DNA of 64,000 nt from Mycolicibacterium aubagnense (GCF_010730955.1 NZ_AP022577.1:4402001-4466000); one strand, 5' to 3'. Positions 8,497 to 17,396 are shown, counted from the stretch's first letter. Numbers and translations: made by a program. Notes: generated from the letters alone by a model not told the origin.

Positions 8497-9126
8497 ATGA
8501 CCCGAAAGCTCGCGTTGATCTCGGCCCTCACCGCCTTGGCCCCCGTCATCCCGACCATCGCATCTGCACCGGCAACCGCAGCACCGTGCCCCGATGTCCA
8601 GGTGGTGTTCGCGCGCGGCACCAGCGAGGGGCCAGGCCTGGGCAGTGTCGGCAGCCCCTTCGTCGACGACCTGACCGCCCGGATCGCGCCGCGCTCCGTC
8701 GAGGCGACGCCCGTCGACTACCCGGCGAGCAACGATTTCGCCGTCAGCACGCCGGCCGGCGTCGATGCAGCGCGGGCCGTGATCGAGTCCACCGCGGCGA
8801 ATTGTCCGAAGACGAAGATGGTGCTCGGCGGCTACTCGCAGGGTGCGGCGGTCATCGAAGGAGCCACCAACGCGGCACCGCAGCTCGCCAGCCACGTGGC
8901 CGCCACCGCGCTGTTCGGGGCGCCCCGCACCGGTTTCGCGGGCATGCTCGCCGGTGGACCGCTGCCCGAGCTGGCATCGCAGTACGCGGCCAATGCCATC
9001 GATCAGTGCGCCCCGGGCGACCCGATCTGCTGGGTCGGCGGCGGTTTCGACGTCGGCGCCCACGGTTCCTATGTGCAGTCCGGAAAGGTCACGGAGGCAG
9101 CCGATTTCGCGGCCAGCCGACTCTAG
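8497..9126 (+). CDS. secreted cutinase-family serine esterase
   Basis: A 209-aa secreted alpha/beta hydrolase of the cutinase family, predicted to hydrolyse esters of lipids or polyesters outside the cell. Residues 1-29 form a signal peptide ending near ATAAP. The mature protein starts with CPDVQVVFARGTSE, the usual cutinase N-terminus. The catalytic triad is visible: Ser114 in GYSQG, Asp175 in CAPGDPICW and His189 in GAHGSY. Cysteines at 31, 103, 171 and 178 fit the two conserved disulfides. The ATG at 8497 gives the normal family length; the longer upstream frame lacks a signal peptide. Mycobacteria usually carry several Culp paralogs; which one this is cannot be decided. Confidence 0.93.
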   Translation: MTRKLALISALTALAPVIPTIASAPATAAPCPDVQVVFARGTSEGPGLGSVGSPFVDDLTARIAPRSVEATPVDYPASNDFAVSTPAGVDAARAVIESTAANCPKTKMVLGGYSQGAAVIEGATNAAPQLASHVAATALFGAPRTGFAGMLAGGPLPELASQYAANAIDQCAPGDPICWVGGGFDVGAHGSYVQSGKVTEAADFAASRL

Positions 9127-9489
9127 GTCGGAGATACTCGAACGACTCACGGACGACCGCGTTTGAAAGCGGCCAGACCATCCGCACCGCAGCTGCCTTC
9201 TCCTCGGCGCTATAGCGACGGCCGGTGGGCTTGTTTCGCGTGGGCGATTCCAAAGTCAGGGGCCGAGGGTTTCCAGAGCGATTCATATTCGGCATGCCAA
9301 ACATCTTTGCGCTAATAGCTTTATGTAATTAATTACCTCAGATGGTTAACTTTCTGCCATTAAATTTCAATATCAAATAACGAAAAGGGCAGCGCAAGAA
9401 TTTTCAAAAATTCCGGCGGAATTCGCCCCACACGGCGATCAGTGTGCATTAATTTGCGAGTTCACGTTACTGATTACTGAGGGGGAGTT
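9127..9489. promoter_or_regulatory. AT-rich upstream region of the PGRS-like gene
   Basis: No gene seen. The stretch about 9310-9480 is strongly AT-rich against a high-GC background, with TAATTAATTA and other A/T runs, and ends in a strong GGGGGAG ribosome site. It resembles the segment at about 12255-12315 (shared pieces such as AACTTTCT followed by CATTAA and TCAAT, then AATA.CGAA), which precedes another secreted protein. Such tracts are typical targets of the Lsr2 silencer in mycobacteria; binding is inferred. Confidence 0.45.
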
Positions 9490-11076
9490 ATGCAAGCGTT
9501 TGTCCGGACCGGTATGACCAGCGGTGTGGCACTGATCGGAGCGAGTGCCATCGCGCTGTCACCGATAGTGGTGGCACCGCAGCAGGTGCACCTGCCGGCG
9601 ATCCCGGTGTCGAGCATCGCGACCACGTTGACCGCGCAGGTCGATCCCATCAGCGCATGGGTGCAGGTTCTCACGGCATCGTTCAGCAACATTTCGGCCC
9701 TCGGCCAGCAGGTGTGGGCCGACCCCGCTCCCATCCTGAAACAGATCCTCACCAACCAGCTCGGCTACGCGAACACCACCGCCACGGCGCTGGGCGCCGC
9801 CGGCAACAGCTTCGTCACGGCCCTGCAGGGACTGCCACCGGCTTTCCAGCAGGCGGCTCAACAAATGGCCGCCGGCCACATCGACAGTGGCATAGCCACG
9901 GTATATGGAGCCGTGCTGGGGCTGGTGATAAACCCCGGCTTCGCACTGCTTGGAAGTGGGGTACTGGACATCCCCGGCAAGATTGCGCAGAACATCACCA
10001 ACGTCGTCAAACTAGCCCCCACCCTTCTTGTCCAGGTGGGCTTTTCTTTGCTCTCCACGGCTTTCTCCGTCGAGAGCGCGTTTGGGGATACCGCGCAAGC
10101 GGTATACAACGGGGTGCACGCCGGCAACCTCGGGGCGGCGCTGAACGCGATCGTCAACGCCCCGGCCGTGCTCACCAACGCCTTCCTCAACGGGAATCCA
10201 TCGTTGTTGGCCGCGGGGATTCTGACCGCGAGCGGCCCCGGAGTCCCGGGTGTTGTCGCCATGGTGGCCATCCGCATTCGCGACGCCATCGCGCAAGCGC
10301 TGGGCGCACCGGCGCCGGCCGCGGCGGCGGCCGCGTCCCTCGCGCCCGTCGCGGCGAAGGTGGCCGATGTTGGACCGGCTGCTCTGCCGTCGGCCGTCTT
10401 GTCGGGTGCGGCGGTCACGCTGGGCGCCGAGAAGGTGACGACGCCTGATACCGCGAAGGTGGCGGCGACGAAGACCGCCCCGGCAGAACCCGCCGCGACG
10501 GCGCCAGCCGCAGGGGCACCCACCCCGGCAGAACCTGCCGCGACTTCGCCTGAGACGCATTCCCCTGCAACCGAAACGAAGCCGGACTCGGGCACGACCT
10601 CCGGTGGCACTACCGCGCCAACCGGTGGCACCGGCACGACAGGTGGCACCACGACCGGTACATCCGGCACGGCCGGTGAGCCCACCAAGCCCAGCGGATC
10701 GACCGGGAGCCAGACGGGCTCGGGCAGCACCACCACGCCGAAGGGTGGCACCGACACAACAGGCGGCACCGGCACCACCGGCACCACCGGCGGCACCAAG
10801 ACCAGTACACCCGGCACGACCGGTGAGCCCACCAAGCCCACCAAGCCCAGCGGATCGACCGGCAGCGAAACGGGCTCGGGCAGCACCACCACACCAAACG
10901 GTCTCACCAGCACCACCGGCGGCACCAAGACCGGTACACCCACCAAGCCCGCCAAGCCCGCCAAGCCCAGCGGATCGACCGGGAGCCAGACAGGCTCCGG
11001 CAGCAGCAGCGGCGCATCCGGCAGCGGTAGCGGTACATCAGCATCCGGAGGTGGCGCTTCCCACGCTGCCGCGTAG
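9490..11076 (+). CDS. PGRS-like exported protein with low-complexity Gly/Thr/Ser tail
   Basis: A 528-aa protein of a mycobacterial type with a hydrophobic N-terminal leader (TSGVALIGASAIALSPIVV, about residues 9-28) and an alpha-helical body to about residue 285 rich in Ala, Val and Asn. An Ala/Pro/Glu-rich linker follows, then a tail from about 360 built of Gly, Thr, Ser, Pro and Lys repeats (GEPTKPSGSTG, TTTPKGGTDTTGG). It ends in SGGGASHAAA. The C-terminal half is nearly the same as that of the minus-strand gene at 15019-16572, but the N-terminal halves differ, so the two are paralogs with a shared or converted 3' end. Function unknown; a cell-surface location is likely. It has no PE or PPE motif, so it should not be called PE-PGRS. 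Confidence 0.8.
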   Translation: MQAFVRTGMTSGVALIGASAIALSPIVVAPQQVHLPAIPVSSIATTLTAQVDPISAWVQVLTASFSNISALGQQVWADPAPILKQILTNQLGYANTTATALGAAGNSFVTALQGLPPAFQQAAQQMAAGHIDSGIATVYGAVLGLVINPGFALLGSGVLDIPGKIAQNITNVVKLAPTLLVQVGFSLLSTAFSVESAFGDTAQAVYNGVHAGNLGAALNAIVNAPAVLTNAFLNGNPSLLAAGILTASGPGVPGVVAMVAIRIRDAIAQALGAPAPAAAAAASLAPVAAKVADVGPAALPSAVLSGAAVTLGAEKVTTPDTAKVAATKTAPAEPAATAPAAGAPTPAEPAATSPETHSPATETKPDSGTTSGGTTAPTGGTGTTGGTTTGTSGTAGEPTKPSGSTGSQTGSGSTTTPKGGTDTTGGTGTTGTTGGTKTSTPGTTGEPTKPTKPSGSTGSETGSGSTTTPNGLTSTTGGTKTGTPTKPAKPAKPSGSTGSQTGSGSSSGASGSGSGTSASGGGASHAAA

Positions 11077-11335
11077 TCACACCCTGCCAAGACCAGTGGG
11101 CCCCGCTCATGAGCGGGGCCCACTGTCGTCTGGTGTCGCGAGGGGTCGCCAGACATGCAGCGGCCCCCGAGCTTTGGTTCCTGGTTCAGACAGACCGAAA
11201 GGCTCGGGGGCCGGGTGGCTGTGGGGAATTCGCCAGCGCGCGTGGGTGATTCACTTGCGCGCAGAGCAACGAACACGCCCGGCGCTACTAAGCCGGCTGA
11301 CACCTCACATGTCCATGGGTCAATCAGTTTCTCGG
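10345..11335 (+). repeat. left arm of a ~1-kb inverted repeat
   Basis: From the codons for PVAAKVAD to a point about 260 bp past the stop codon, this sequence is repeated in inverted orientation at about 14762-15753. The similarity continues through two hairpins beyond the stop and ends near a GTCCGAGA/TCTCGGAC block. Limits are by eye and the arms differ by small indels in the coding repeats. Confidence 0.8.
11094..11125. terminator. strong hairpin after the PGRS-like gene
   Basis: A perfect 15-bp stem (CAGTGGGCCCCGCTC with its complement) around a 2-nt centre lies 18 bp after the stop codon. There is no T-run, as usual for mycobacterial terminators. The same hairpin lies at 14970-15001 in the inverted arm. 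Confidence 0.65.
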
Positions 11336-11411
11336 ACTACTGTCAGTTCCGGTTGAAAAGTGGGCAGGTGATTCCGGTCGAAAAGTGAGCACCCTTCTGA
11401 TTGGAGAGTGA

Positions 11412-11672
11412 TCACTGTCGATGACTGAGCCGAGATCTTGCGCAGTTCGGCTTGTAATCGGCCGATGCCGTGCGCTTCGGCCAGGCGGCTGATCCACCCG
11501 GTCGCCGGCGCGAACGCGATACGGTGCCCGACTTGGGCAGCGGCGATCGCCAACGCCGTCGCCAGATGCGTTTTCCTATGCCAGGTGGACCGAGCAGGAC
11601 GACGTTGCGGGATTGGTGAGCGATGAGCTTGTCGACTTCACCTGGAATCGAAGTGCGTTTGGTGGTGGCCAT
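11412..11672 (-). pseudogene. istB fragment of an IS21-family element
   Basis: On the minus strand the reading gives EVDKLIAHQSRNVVLLGPPG, the Walker A region of an IstB helper ATPase. A one-base loss directly after GIGK shifts the frame; the other frame continues with AAQVGHRIAFAPATGWISRL and LAEAHGIGRLQAELRKI. The rest of istB is missing. Sequences with GAAAAGTG at 11356-11387 look like an IS21 terminal repeat. This is a dead remnant. Confidence 0.75.
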
Positions 11673-11871
11673 CAGGTGACCTGTCCGGTTCCGAACACGC
11701 TGTCGTAGGCGCTCAGATCAGCGACTTGAACATCGACCGCGAGGTGACGTTCCGGAGATGTCCGAAGGTGTAGATACTGTTGCCACAACACCGATGCTGC
11801 ACGGACGAGCTTCTGGATCAGAGACTAATCCTCTTGCACCCCAGAGCCGTTCATGATTTTCTACCGGGCGG

Positions 11872-12252
11872 TCACCACGGTGGGCGCGGACGCGGTCCAG
11901 GCCCGCGGTCGCGGTGATCATTCAACCGATCGCCTCGGGATGCGCCAAATAGGAACTCGGGGCCATCGCCACGTAGTGGTCGCGGCCCAACCGGGTGCTC
12001 ACCGTGGGTTCCGATCGTCGGCGCCACCGGCGGCAGGCTGGCCATCATCACGCGATCGGTGACCGGGGCCTCGGCCGGGATCACTCGGGTGCTGGCATGG
12101 CGGCACACGTTGGCCACCGAGCCGGCCAGCCAGTCGAGTCGGGTGTTGAAGTCCGCCGGCGAGGTAAAGCTCCGACCGGGCAGCAGCTGTAGTTCCCGGA
12201 GAGGTTGTGGACACGTAGGCGCTCGATGGGCGCTATGAAATTCTGCATTCAA
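11872..12252 (-). pseudogene. istA C-terminal fragment of an IS21-family element
   Basis: The minus strand encodes LLPGRSFTSPADFNTRLDWL and further a block like VTDRVMMASLPPV, which is the C-terminal region of IS21-type IstA transposases. The catalytic domain is absent and the frame is disturbed near the end (GTHGEHPVGPRPLRGD is out of register). It lies upstream of the istB fragment in the expected istA-istB order, so both come from one decayed insertion. Confidence 0.65.
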
Positions 12253-12446
12253 TACCTTTCTGGTAATAACTTTCTTTCATTAATTCTCAATGCCGAATAG
12301 CGAATAGCGAATAAGGAATGCGACACGGCTATCGAAGCGTGATCAAAATGTGCACGGAAATTCATTGGCGGCAGGTTATCTTTTCTTCGCAGTACCGCGG
12401 CGCGGCACTCGGACCACGTCGCTACCTTCACCTCTTGGAGATAACA

Positions 12447-13064
12447 ATGCGATCGAATGCGTCCACGTTGCGTCGTGCCGGCGCCATTACTCCGATGGCG
12501 CTTGCTGCTGCACTTTGTTTCGCCGGGTCGGCACATGCAGCCGTCTCGGTGAATTGGAGTTGTCAGGCTACGGTTTTTGGCATCCCTCAGACATCGAGCA
12601 TGACAACCTCGGTGACCACCACTGCGCCGGGTTCGGTAACCGCGGGCTCTCCCGTGGCTATTACCATTGCACCGGGTTCATCGACGGTTCCGCTGAACCC
12701 AATCCCCGGCGTTACGGTCACCAGTATCAGCAATATGAAAATGCTCATCCCGGTTCCGGCCAACTCGACATATGTCTCCTCTAGCGCATCCGGTGGATCT
12801 GTCTCAGGCACGACGGCCCTGGTGGGCAGTAATGTCGTGCTCACCGTTCCTGGCCCAATTTCCGGTGGCTCGTCGTACACTCCGCCTGCGGTGACCATCA
12901 ACGTGACGGCCAACGCTGCCGGCTCAGTTACCAGCAAGTATGCCGGCACCAGTTACACCGATCCCGGCATGACCTTTACCACTACGTTGTCAGGGCTCGG
13001 CAACGCTGCAACCGCGTGCTACCCGAATCCTTCTCCGACGCTCACCACCACGACCGTCACCTAA
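12447..13064 (+). CDS. secreted beta-rich protein of unknown function
   Basis: A 205-aa protein with a clear signal peptide (about residues 1-33, ALAAALCFAGSAHAA). The mature part starts AVSVNWSCQATVFGIPQT and is rich in Thr, Ser, Val and Pro, with an alternating pattern of beta strands. It contains only two Cys in the mature part (near the start and near the end, ATACYPNP), which may form a disulfide. It resembles actinobacterial exported proteins of the DUF6801 kind, but I am not certain of the family. ATG 12447 is chosen because TTGGAG lies just before it and the signal peptide begins there. A clear hairpin terminator follows at 13184. Confidence 0.75.
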   Translation: MRSNASTLRRAGAITPMALAAALCFAGSAHAAVSVNWSCQATVFGIPQTSSMTTSVTTTAPGSVTAGSPVAITIAPGSSTVPLNPIPGVTVTSISNMKMLIPVPANSTYVSSSASGGSVSGTTALVGSNVVLTVPGPISGGSSYTPPAVTINVTANAAGSVTSKYAGTSYTDPGMTFTTTLSGLGNAATACYPNPSPTLTTTTVT

Positions 13065-13183
13065 CCCCGGAGGTCGGGTAGGCCGGCTGGATGGCGCACA
13101 ACAAACAGCCGGCTGCACATATGAACAGCGCTGATCGGGTCGATGTCATATTTAGCGCGTGACCTTAGATAAGTGCTGCAGTG

Positions 13184-13240
13184 AATGGCCCTCGATTGGT
13201 CTGAGTAATCAGCCTAATCGAGGGTCATTGCTATTTTTCA
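13184..13240 (+). terminator. intrinsic terminator after the secreted protein
   Basis: A 14-bp stem with one mismatch (AATGGCCCTCGATT at 13184-13197 with 13216-13229) and an 18-nt loop is followed by CTATTTTTC. A T-rich tail makes this look like a classical intrinsic terminator, rare in this genome type. Confidence 0.75.
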
Positions 13241-13834
13241 GTCGCCATCTCGAATGGCGAATAGCCTCTCCCTGATTCACTTATTCCACCTTGTGGCTCT
13301 GTTTGTCAATGAACCCCAATCCGCGGGATCGTCCACCGCGCGGGAGGCGGTGTATGCATATCAAAATGGGCGCAAATACCTGTCCATGAATTTGGGGGAA
13401 TCGCGACGCGAACGGTGCCATGGATACTGCGCAATGCGGCATTCTTTCTTGGCGCAAGCACCCCAGCTCCGCGCGCTCATCAAACGCCAATCACTCGGGT
13501 TTCACGCAAGACGGTGCTCCCCGATGAGGTGATTGTGTACGCCAGCCCCGGTTGCCGGCATGTCAACACGCGGCTTGGCGCGGTTCGCTGCCAAGCGCAA
13601 CTTGTCTCGGGGCCGTCCCCACGAGTGTTGGGTGCAACGCTGCGGCCGAACCCTTCTGAGCGGTATTGAAGAGTGGAGTTCTATGACCCACATGTGTTGC
13701 CGGCCTAGGCGGTGGCAAAGTTGGCCGTCGAAGGTCCTAGCGAAAGCGTCAATAATCGCTACGGAATCCACCCGACCAGCGGTATGCTCAGGCCGAGTCA
13801 CAAAGGAAAACCTTGGGGGAGGTCTTTTCGTCCG
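13241..13834. other. about 590 bp without a supported gene
   Basis: Several short frames cross this stretch but none shows a ribosome site or a recognisable product. The last 40 bases hold the ribosome site (GGGGGAGG at 13815-13822) of the MarR gene. Upstream codons in the MarR frame exist but give a peptide unlike any MarR N-terminus. Confidence 0.4.
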
Positions 13835-14320
13835 ATGGCAACCGAACTCTCTCGGATCGCCGCAGACCTGAAGAGAAGACTGGAATCTTTTCATGGATCC
13901 GTGGACGAATTGGCGCACGAATTGATGAGGATGCTGGGCGTCAATCACACCGATCTACGTGCCCTGTTACACATTCTCCTTACAGGCGAGAAGGCAACGA
14001 CGCCGGGACTTCTGGCCGAGCGGCTCGGCCTCACTGCCGCCGGCACCACGATCGTGCTCAACCGCCTGGAAAAGCTGAGATACGTCAGTCGATCACTACA
14101 TCCGACCGATCACCGCCGAGTCGTCGTGTTGGCCACGGATCTGGCTGCTCGCCGTGTCTCGGAACTCGTCTCCCCGCTGCTGGATCAGGGCGGCAAGATG
14201 TTGTTGAGCTGTTACAACGCGGCGGAGATTGCCCTGATCGTCGGGTTCCTCACCCGTACGAACGAAATACACCAAGCTCATCTGAAGCGGATGCGTGAAT
14301 TGGATCCCTACGCCCAGTAG
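13835..14320 (+). CDS. MarR-family transcriptional regulator
   Basis: A 161-aa winged-helix protein. The N-terminal helix (TELSRIAADLKRRLESFHGS) would form the dimer interface. The DNA-binding core follows: DLRALLHILLTGEKATTPGLLAERLGLTAAGTT with recognition helix TTIVLNRLEKLRYV, and the wing SLHPTDHRRVVVLAT with the typical DxR. The C-terminal helices again dimerise. ATG 13835 is preferred over an upstream start because of GGGGGAGG at 13815-13822 and because family homology starts there. No obvious divergent target gene is present; the regulator lies inside the inverted-repeat interval with IS debris, so it may control genes elsewhere or itself. Confidence 0.88.
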   Translation: MATELSRIAADLKRRLESFHGSVDELAHELMRMLGVNHTDLRALLHILLTGEKATTPGLLAERLGLTAAGTTIVLNRLEKLRYVSRSLHPTDHRRVVVLATDLAARRVSELVSPLLDQGGKMLLSCYNAAEIALIVGFLTRTNEIHQAHLKRMRELDPYAQ

Positions 14321-14761
14321 GAGTCATCGGCGATCTCCAGAACTGCGAACCGCGCGGTTGGCACGGCGGCGATTGCTATCGTCGCAGCCGAGTCGTTGGG
14401 TATGACGTCGATGGGTGCGCTGATGAGGCGCAGTTGAGTTGGGCGTTGATCGATCGCGTCAGCGATTCCCTCATGGACCGCATGTTGCTCAAGGGCGTGA
14501 ACTTCCACGAAGGTTCAGCTGGTGTGGCGCCACGGTCGTCGCCGTATTCGACGAGGCGCGCGGACCTGGCGTGCAATGCCAGGGGAGTCCGATCCATGGC
14601 GCTGAACTCGTTGGTGCACCGGGTATCTGGTTGCTGTCAAGCGTCACACTGACCGCTAGACGCCGCGATCCTGCGCCCCGGTTGAGCGGGGAGAGAAAGG
14701 TCGATATCGGCCCCAGACTTCGGGAGTGCGGGTCGCTCGCGCTCAAGGAATGCGGTGGTCC
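14321..14761. other. about 440 bp without a supported gene
   Basis: Short frames on both strands, none convincing. One minus-strand frame (about 14325-14508) gives a fairly protein-like peptide (RLISAPIDVIPNDSAATIA) but has no identifiable family and no good start; it may be a gene remnant. Confidence 0.35.
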
Positions 14762-15753
14762 GAGAGACTGATTGACTCATGGGCATGTGGGGTGGCGGTC
14801 AGCTTAGGTAGTCCCGGGTGTGTTCGTTGCTCTGTGTGCACGTGAATCACCTTCGTGCGCTGGGTAATTCCCGACCGCCCCCGGCCCCCGAGCCGGTTGG
14901 GCCGTCCACACCCGGAATCAAGGCTCGGGGGCCGCTGCATGTCTGGCGACCCCTCGCGACGCCAGACGACAGTGGGCCCCGCTGATGAGCGGGGCCCACT
15001 GGTCTTGAAAGGGTGTGGCTACGCGGCGGCGTGGGAAGCGCCACCTCCGGATGCGGAGGCACCGCTACCGCTACCGGAGCCGGAGCCGGAGCTGCCCGAG
15101 CCCGTCCCACTCCCGGTCGATCCGCTGGGCTTGGCGGGCTTGGTGGGCTTGGTGGGCTCACCGGTCTTGCCGGGTGTACCGGTCTTGGTGCCGCCGGTGG
15201 TGCTGGTGCCACCGTTTGGCGTGGTGGTGCTACCCGAGCCCGTTTCGCTGCCGGTCGATCCGCTGGGCTTGGTGGGCTTGGTGGGCTCACCGGTCGTCCC
15301 GGTCTTGGTGCCGGCGGTTGTGCCGGTGGTGCCGGTGCCGCCTGCTGTGTCGGTGCCACCCTTCGGCGTGGTGGTGCTGCCCGAGCCCGTCCCGCTGTCG
15401 GTCGATCCGCTGGGCTTGGTGGGCTCACCGGCCGTGCCGGTGCCACCGGTTGGCGCGCTGCTGCCACCGTTTGGCGTGGTGGTGCCACCCGAGGTCGTGC
15501 CCGATTCCGGCTTCGGTTCGGTTGCGGTGGAAGGCGTCTCAGGCGAAGCCGCGGCGGGCGCCCCTGCGGCTGGTCCCGTGGCGGCTGGCGCCGCCGCGGC
15601 GGGTTCTGCCGGGGCGGTCTTCGTCGCCGCGACCTTCGCGGTATCAGGCGCCGTCACCTTCTCGGCGCCCAGCGTGACCGTCGCAGCCGACAATGCGGCC
15701 GACGGCAGAACAGCCGGTCCGGCATCGGCCACCTTCGCCGCGACGGGCGCAGG
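14762..15753 (-). repeat. right arm of the ~1-kb inverted repeat
   Basis: Inverted counterpart of 10345-11335. It covers the 3' half of the minus-strand PGRS-like gene, the 15-bp hairpin and the CCCCCGAGCC hairpin, and ends at a GTCCGAGAGACTGATTGACT block that mirrors the left arm's outer end. Enclosed between the arms are about 3.4 kb with IS21 remnants, a secreted protein and a MarR gene. Confidence 0.8.
14970..15001. terminator. strong hairpin after the minus-strand PGRS-like gene
   Basis: Perfect inverted sequence CAGTGGGCCCCGCT with its complement, 18 bp beyond the stop codon of the gene at 15019-16572. It is the mirror copy of the hairpin at 11094-11125. Confidence 0.65.
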
Positions 15754-16572
15754 CGTCGTGGGAGCGATCGCGTGGGCGATTGAGTTGAGGGCTTGTATCA
15801 CCGTGTCGATGATTCCGCCTGGGCTGAGGATGCCGGGTGCGCCGCTGAGCGCAAACCCGTTCAGCAGCGAGTTGACGACCGCGCCCGGAGTGGCGACGAC
15901 CGCGCCGACCGCTCCAACCAGGTCCCCGGTCTTCAGGGCGTCGACGACGGCCTGTACTTGAAATGCCGTCGCTTGCATGACGCCGTTCATCGTTCCGATG
16001 GCTCCCAAGCCCACGCCGAGCAGAATGTTCGGGACCTGGGCAACGACGTTCGCGACGTTCTGCACCATGGTGACTGGAATTTGAAGCAGGCCGAGCAGCG
16101 GGAAGACCGGGCCGATGATGAGTCCGAGCCCGGCACCGAACAATGTGTTGTAGCCGTTGTAGATCTGGCCCGCCAGAATCTGACTGATGCCTTGTTGAAC
16201 CCCGACCGGGAAACCGTAGGGGTTGTCCAACCGCAATTGGTCGACGAGATTGCCGAACGAGGCTTGCAGTGCCGCGAACGTCTGCCCGCCGTAGCCGAGG
16301 GCGTTGATGATCAGCTGATGCAGGATCGGCGCGGGGTTTTGCATATAGGTATGGACGAGCGCACCGCCGTTGGCGAGAGCGTCTCGGATGATCTGCCCCC
16401 ACTGGTCGATCGGGTTCACCGCCGCGGTGAGCGCAACCTTCGCCGAGGACACCGCTCGCGCTTGTAGTTCGGCGATGGCGGGCATCGGTTGGGCGATCGG
16501 GGCGAGCGCTATCGCACCGGCACCCGCCAGCGCAATACCCATATTGATGCGTGGTCGAACGGCAACCTGCAT
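15019..16572 (-). CDS. PGRS-like exported protein, paralog of the gene at 9490
   Basis: A 517-aa protein with the same plan as its paralog: hydrophobic leader (MGIALAGAGAIALAPIAQP, about residues 11-29) and a helical hydrophobic body to about 275 (AVNPIDQWGQIIRDALANGG, then QNPAPILHQLIINALGYGG). A linker (PVAAKVADAGPAVLPSAALS) leads to a Gly/Thr/Ser/Lys repeat tail ending SGGGASHAAA. The N-terminal halves of the two are only distantly alike, while the linker and tail are nearly identical, pointing to gene conversion or recent duplication of the 3' part. An AGGAGAG ribosome site fixes the start. Surface protein of unknown function. Confidence 0.8.
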   Translation of the reverse strand: MQVAVRPRINMGIALAGAGAIALAPIAQPMPAIAELQARAVSSAKVALTAAVNPIDQWGQIIRDALANGGALVHTYMQNPAPILHQLIINALGYGGQTFAALQASFGNLVDQLRLDNPYGFPVGVQQGISQILAGQIYNGYNTLFGAGLGLIIGPVFPLLGLLQIPVTMVQNVANVVAQVPNILLGVGLGAIGTMNGVMQATAFQVQAVVDALKTGDLVGAVGAVVATPGAVVNSLLNGFALSGAPGILSPGGIIDTVIQALNSIAHAIAPTTPAPVAAKVADAGPAVLPSAALSAATVTLGAEKVTAPDTAKVAATKTAPAEPAAAAPAATGPAAGAPAAASPETPSTATEPKPESGTTSGGTTTPNGGSSAPTGGTGTAGEPTKPSGSTDSGTGSGSTTTPKGGTDTAGGTGTTGTTAGTKTGTTGEPTKPTKPSGSTGSETGSGSTTTPNGGTSTTGGTKTGTPGKTGEPTKPTKPAKPSGSTGSGTGSGSSGSGSGSGSGASASGGGASHAAA

Positions 16573-16877
16573 GCCATCTCTCCTTAATTGACGGTCGTGA
16601 CACCGGGGAGGTTACCTGAGCGGAAGTCGAATTCCGCAAGTATTTTTATATCCGTCGTGGGACCCTGTCGATCGCAATCGGGATCGAGATACATCATTGC
16701 TGGTTATCGATTTCTGGAACAGTTCTCAGCAAACCAATTTTCTAATATGCTTGATTAAGTCTGTTTACCTAAATCCGCTTAATTAAATGGGTTTAACTAA
16801 ATGTACTTAACTAAATGTGCGACAACAGTTGACGGCGCTCAATGGGCGTTCTTCTTGCCCATCTTGATTTGCGACCG
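16573..16877. promoter_or_regulatory. AT-rich upstream region with degenerate tandem motif
   Basis: No gene. Between about 16735 and 16825 the motif TTAACTAAATG and close variants (TTAATTAAATG, TTTACCTAAATC, TTGATTAAGTC) recur about every 15-18 bp. This is upstream of the minus-strand PGRS-like gene. The tract could bind a silencer such as Lsr2 or a specific regulator. Confidence 0.45.
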
Positions 16878-16997
16878 GTCGGAAGCGAAGGCGCCGTCGT
16901 GGCGGCGGGTGAGTGGCTCGTGGCGCAGGCGCTTCTCGGTGAGGCGGTGGGCATCGCGGGCGGCGGCATGTACGCGCAGTGCCGCGTTCGGTGGTAG
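16878..16997 (+). pseudogene. fragment of a zinc-type dehydrogenase gene
   Basis: In one frame this encodes VGSEGAVVAAGEWLVAQALL and then GEAVGIAGGGMYAQCRV before an in-frame TAG. It matches residues about 87-127 of the dehydrogenase encoded at 18340-20926 (VGNEGAGTVVAAGESAAAQA, then LLGKTVGIAGGAMYSQYRV), with a two-codon gap. Both ends of the gene are missing. It is a decayed partial duplicate lying about 3 kb from the larger copy. Confidence 0.75.
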
Positions 16998-17396
16998 CGG
17001 TGGCCGCCCCGGTGTCATCCCGGTGGTGTCATCCCGGCTTCGCCTCGTTTGGTGTGGCCGTCTTGTTTGAAAACAGATCGGCAAACTCCTGGCGAAGTGG
17101 CTCCACGTGGGCAAGTGCCTGCTCGCAGGGGGCTCCACCGGTAGCCGCCGCAGGTCCCAGGCAATATGTGGACCATTCGGGCACCGTGCGTTCTCGGTTT
17201 GCTACGAGCCTGGCGTCGGGCGCTTGACTGTCCCATTTGTGAGCTATGAACTGGGCTGTTCAGTTGATGTGTGAGGGATGTCCCCGTTCTGGAAGTAGCT
17301 GTTAACCGCGGAAAACTGTTGCTTTGTAACTTACTCGTGGGTTAATTTGGCGACGGACGCGGGCTGGGATCGCTGACACAATCGAGAGGTACGGTA
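16998..17396. other. about 400 bp without a supported gene
   Basis: No recognisable product. A near-perfect tandem of GTGTCATCCCGG occurs at about 17009-17036. The last bases hold the start region of the decayed PGRS-like paralog. Confidence 0.35.

Noticed and set aside
10600..11060. Repeated units in the PGRS-like tail that look like a repeat array
   Set aside because: The repeats are coding (GSTGS, TTTPKGG, GEPTKPSG), of variable length, without constant spacers, so not a CRISPR array.
14855..15961. 368-codon frame on the plus strand rich in Pro-Leu-Val
   Set aside because: Antisense of the PGRS-like repeats at 15019-16572; the same false pattern occurs opposite the gene at 9490 (9858-11303, minus).
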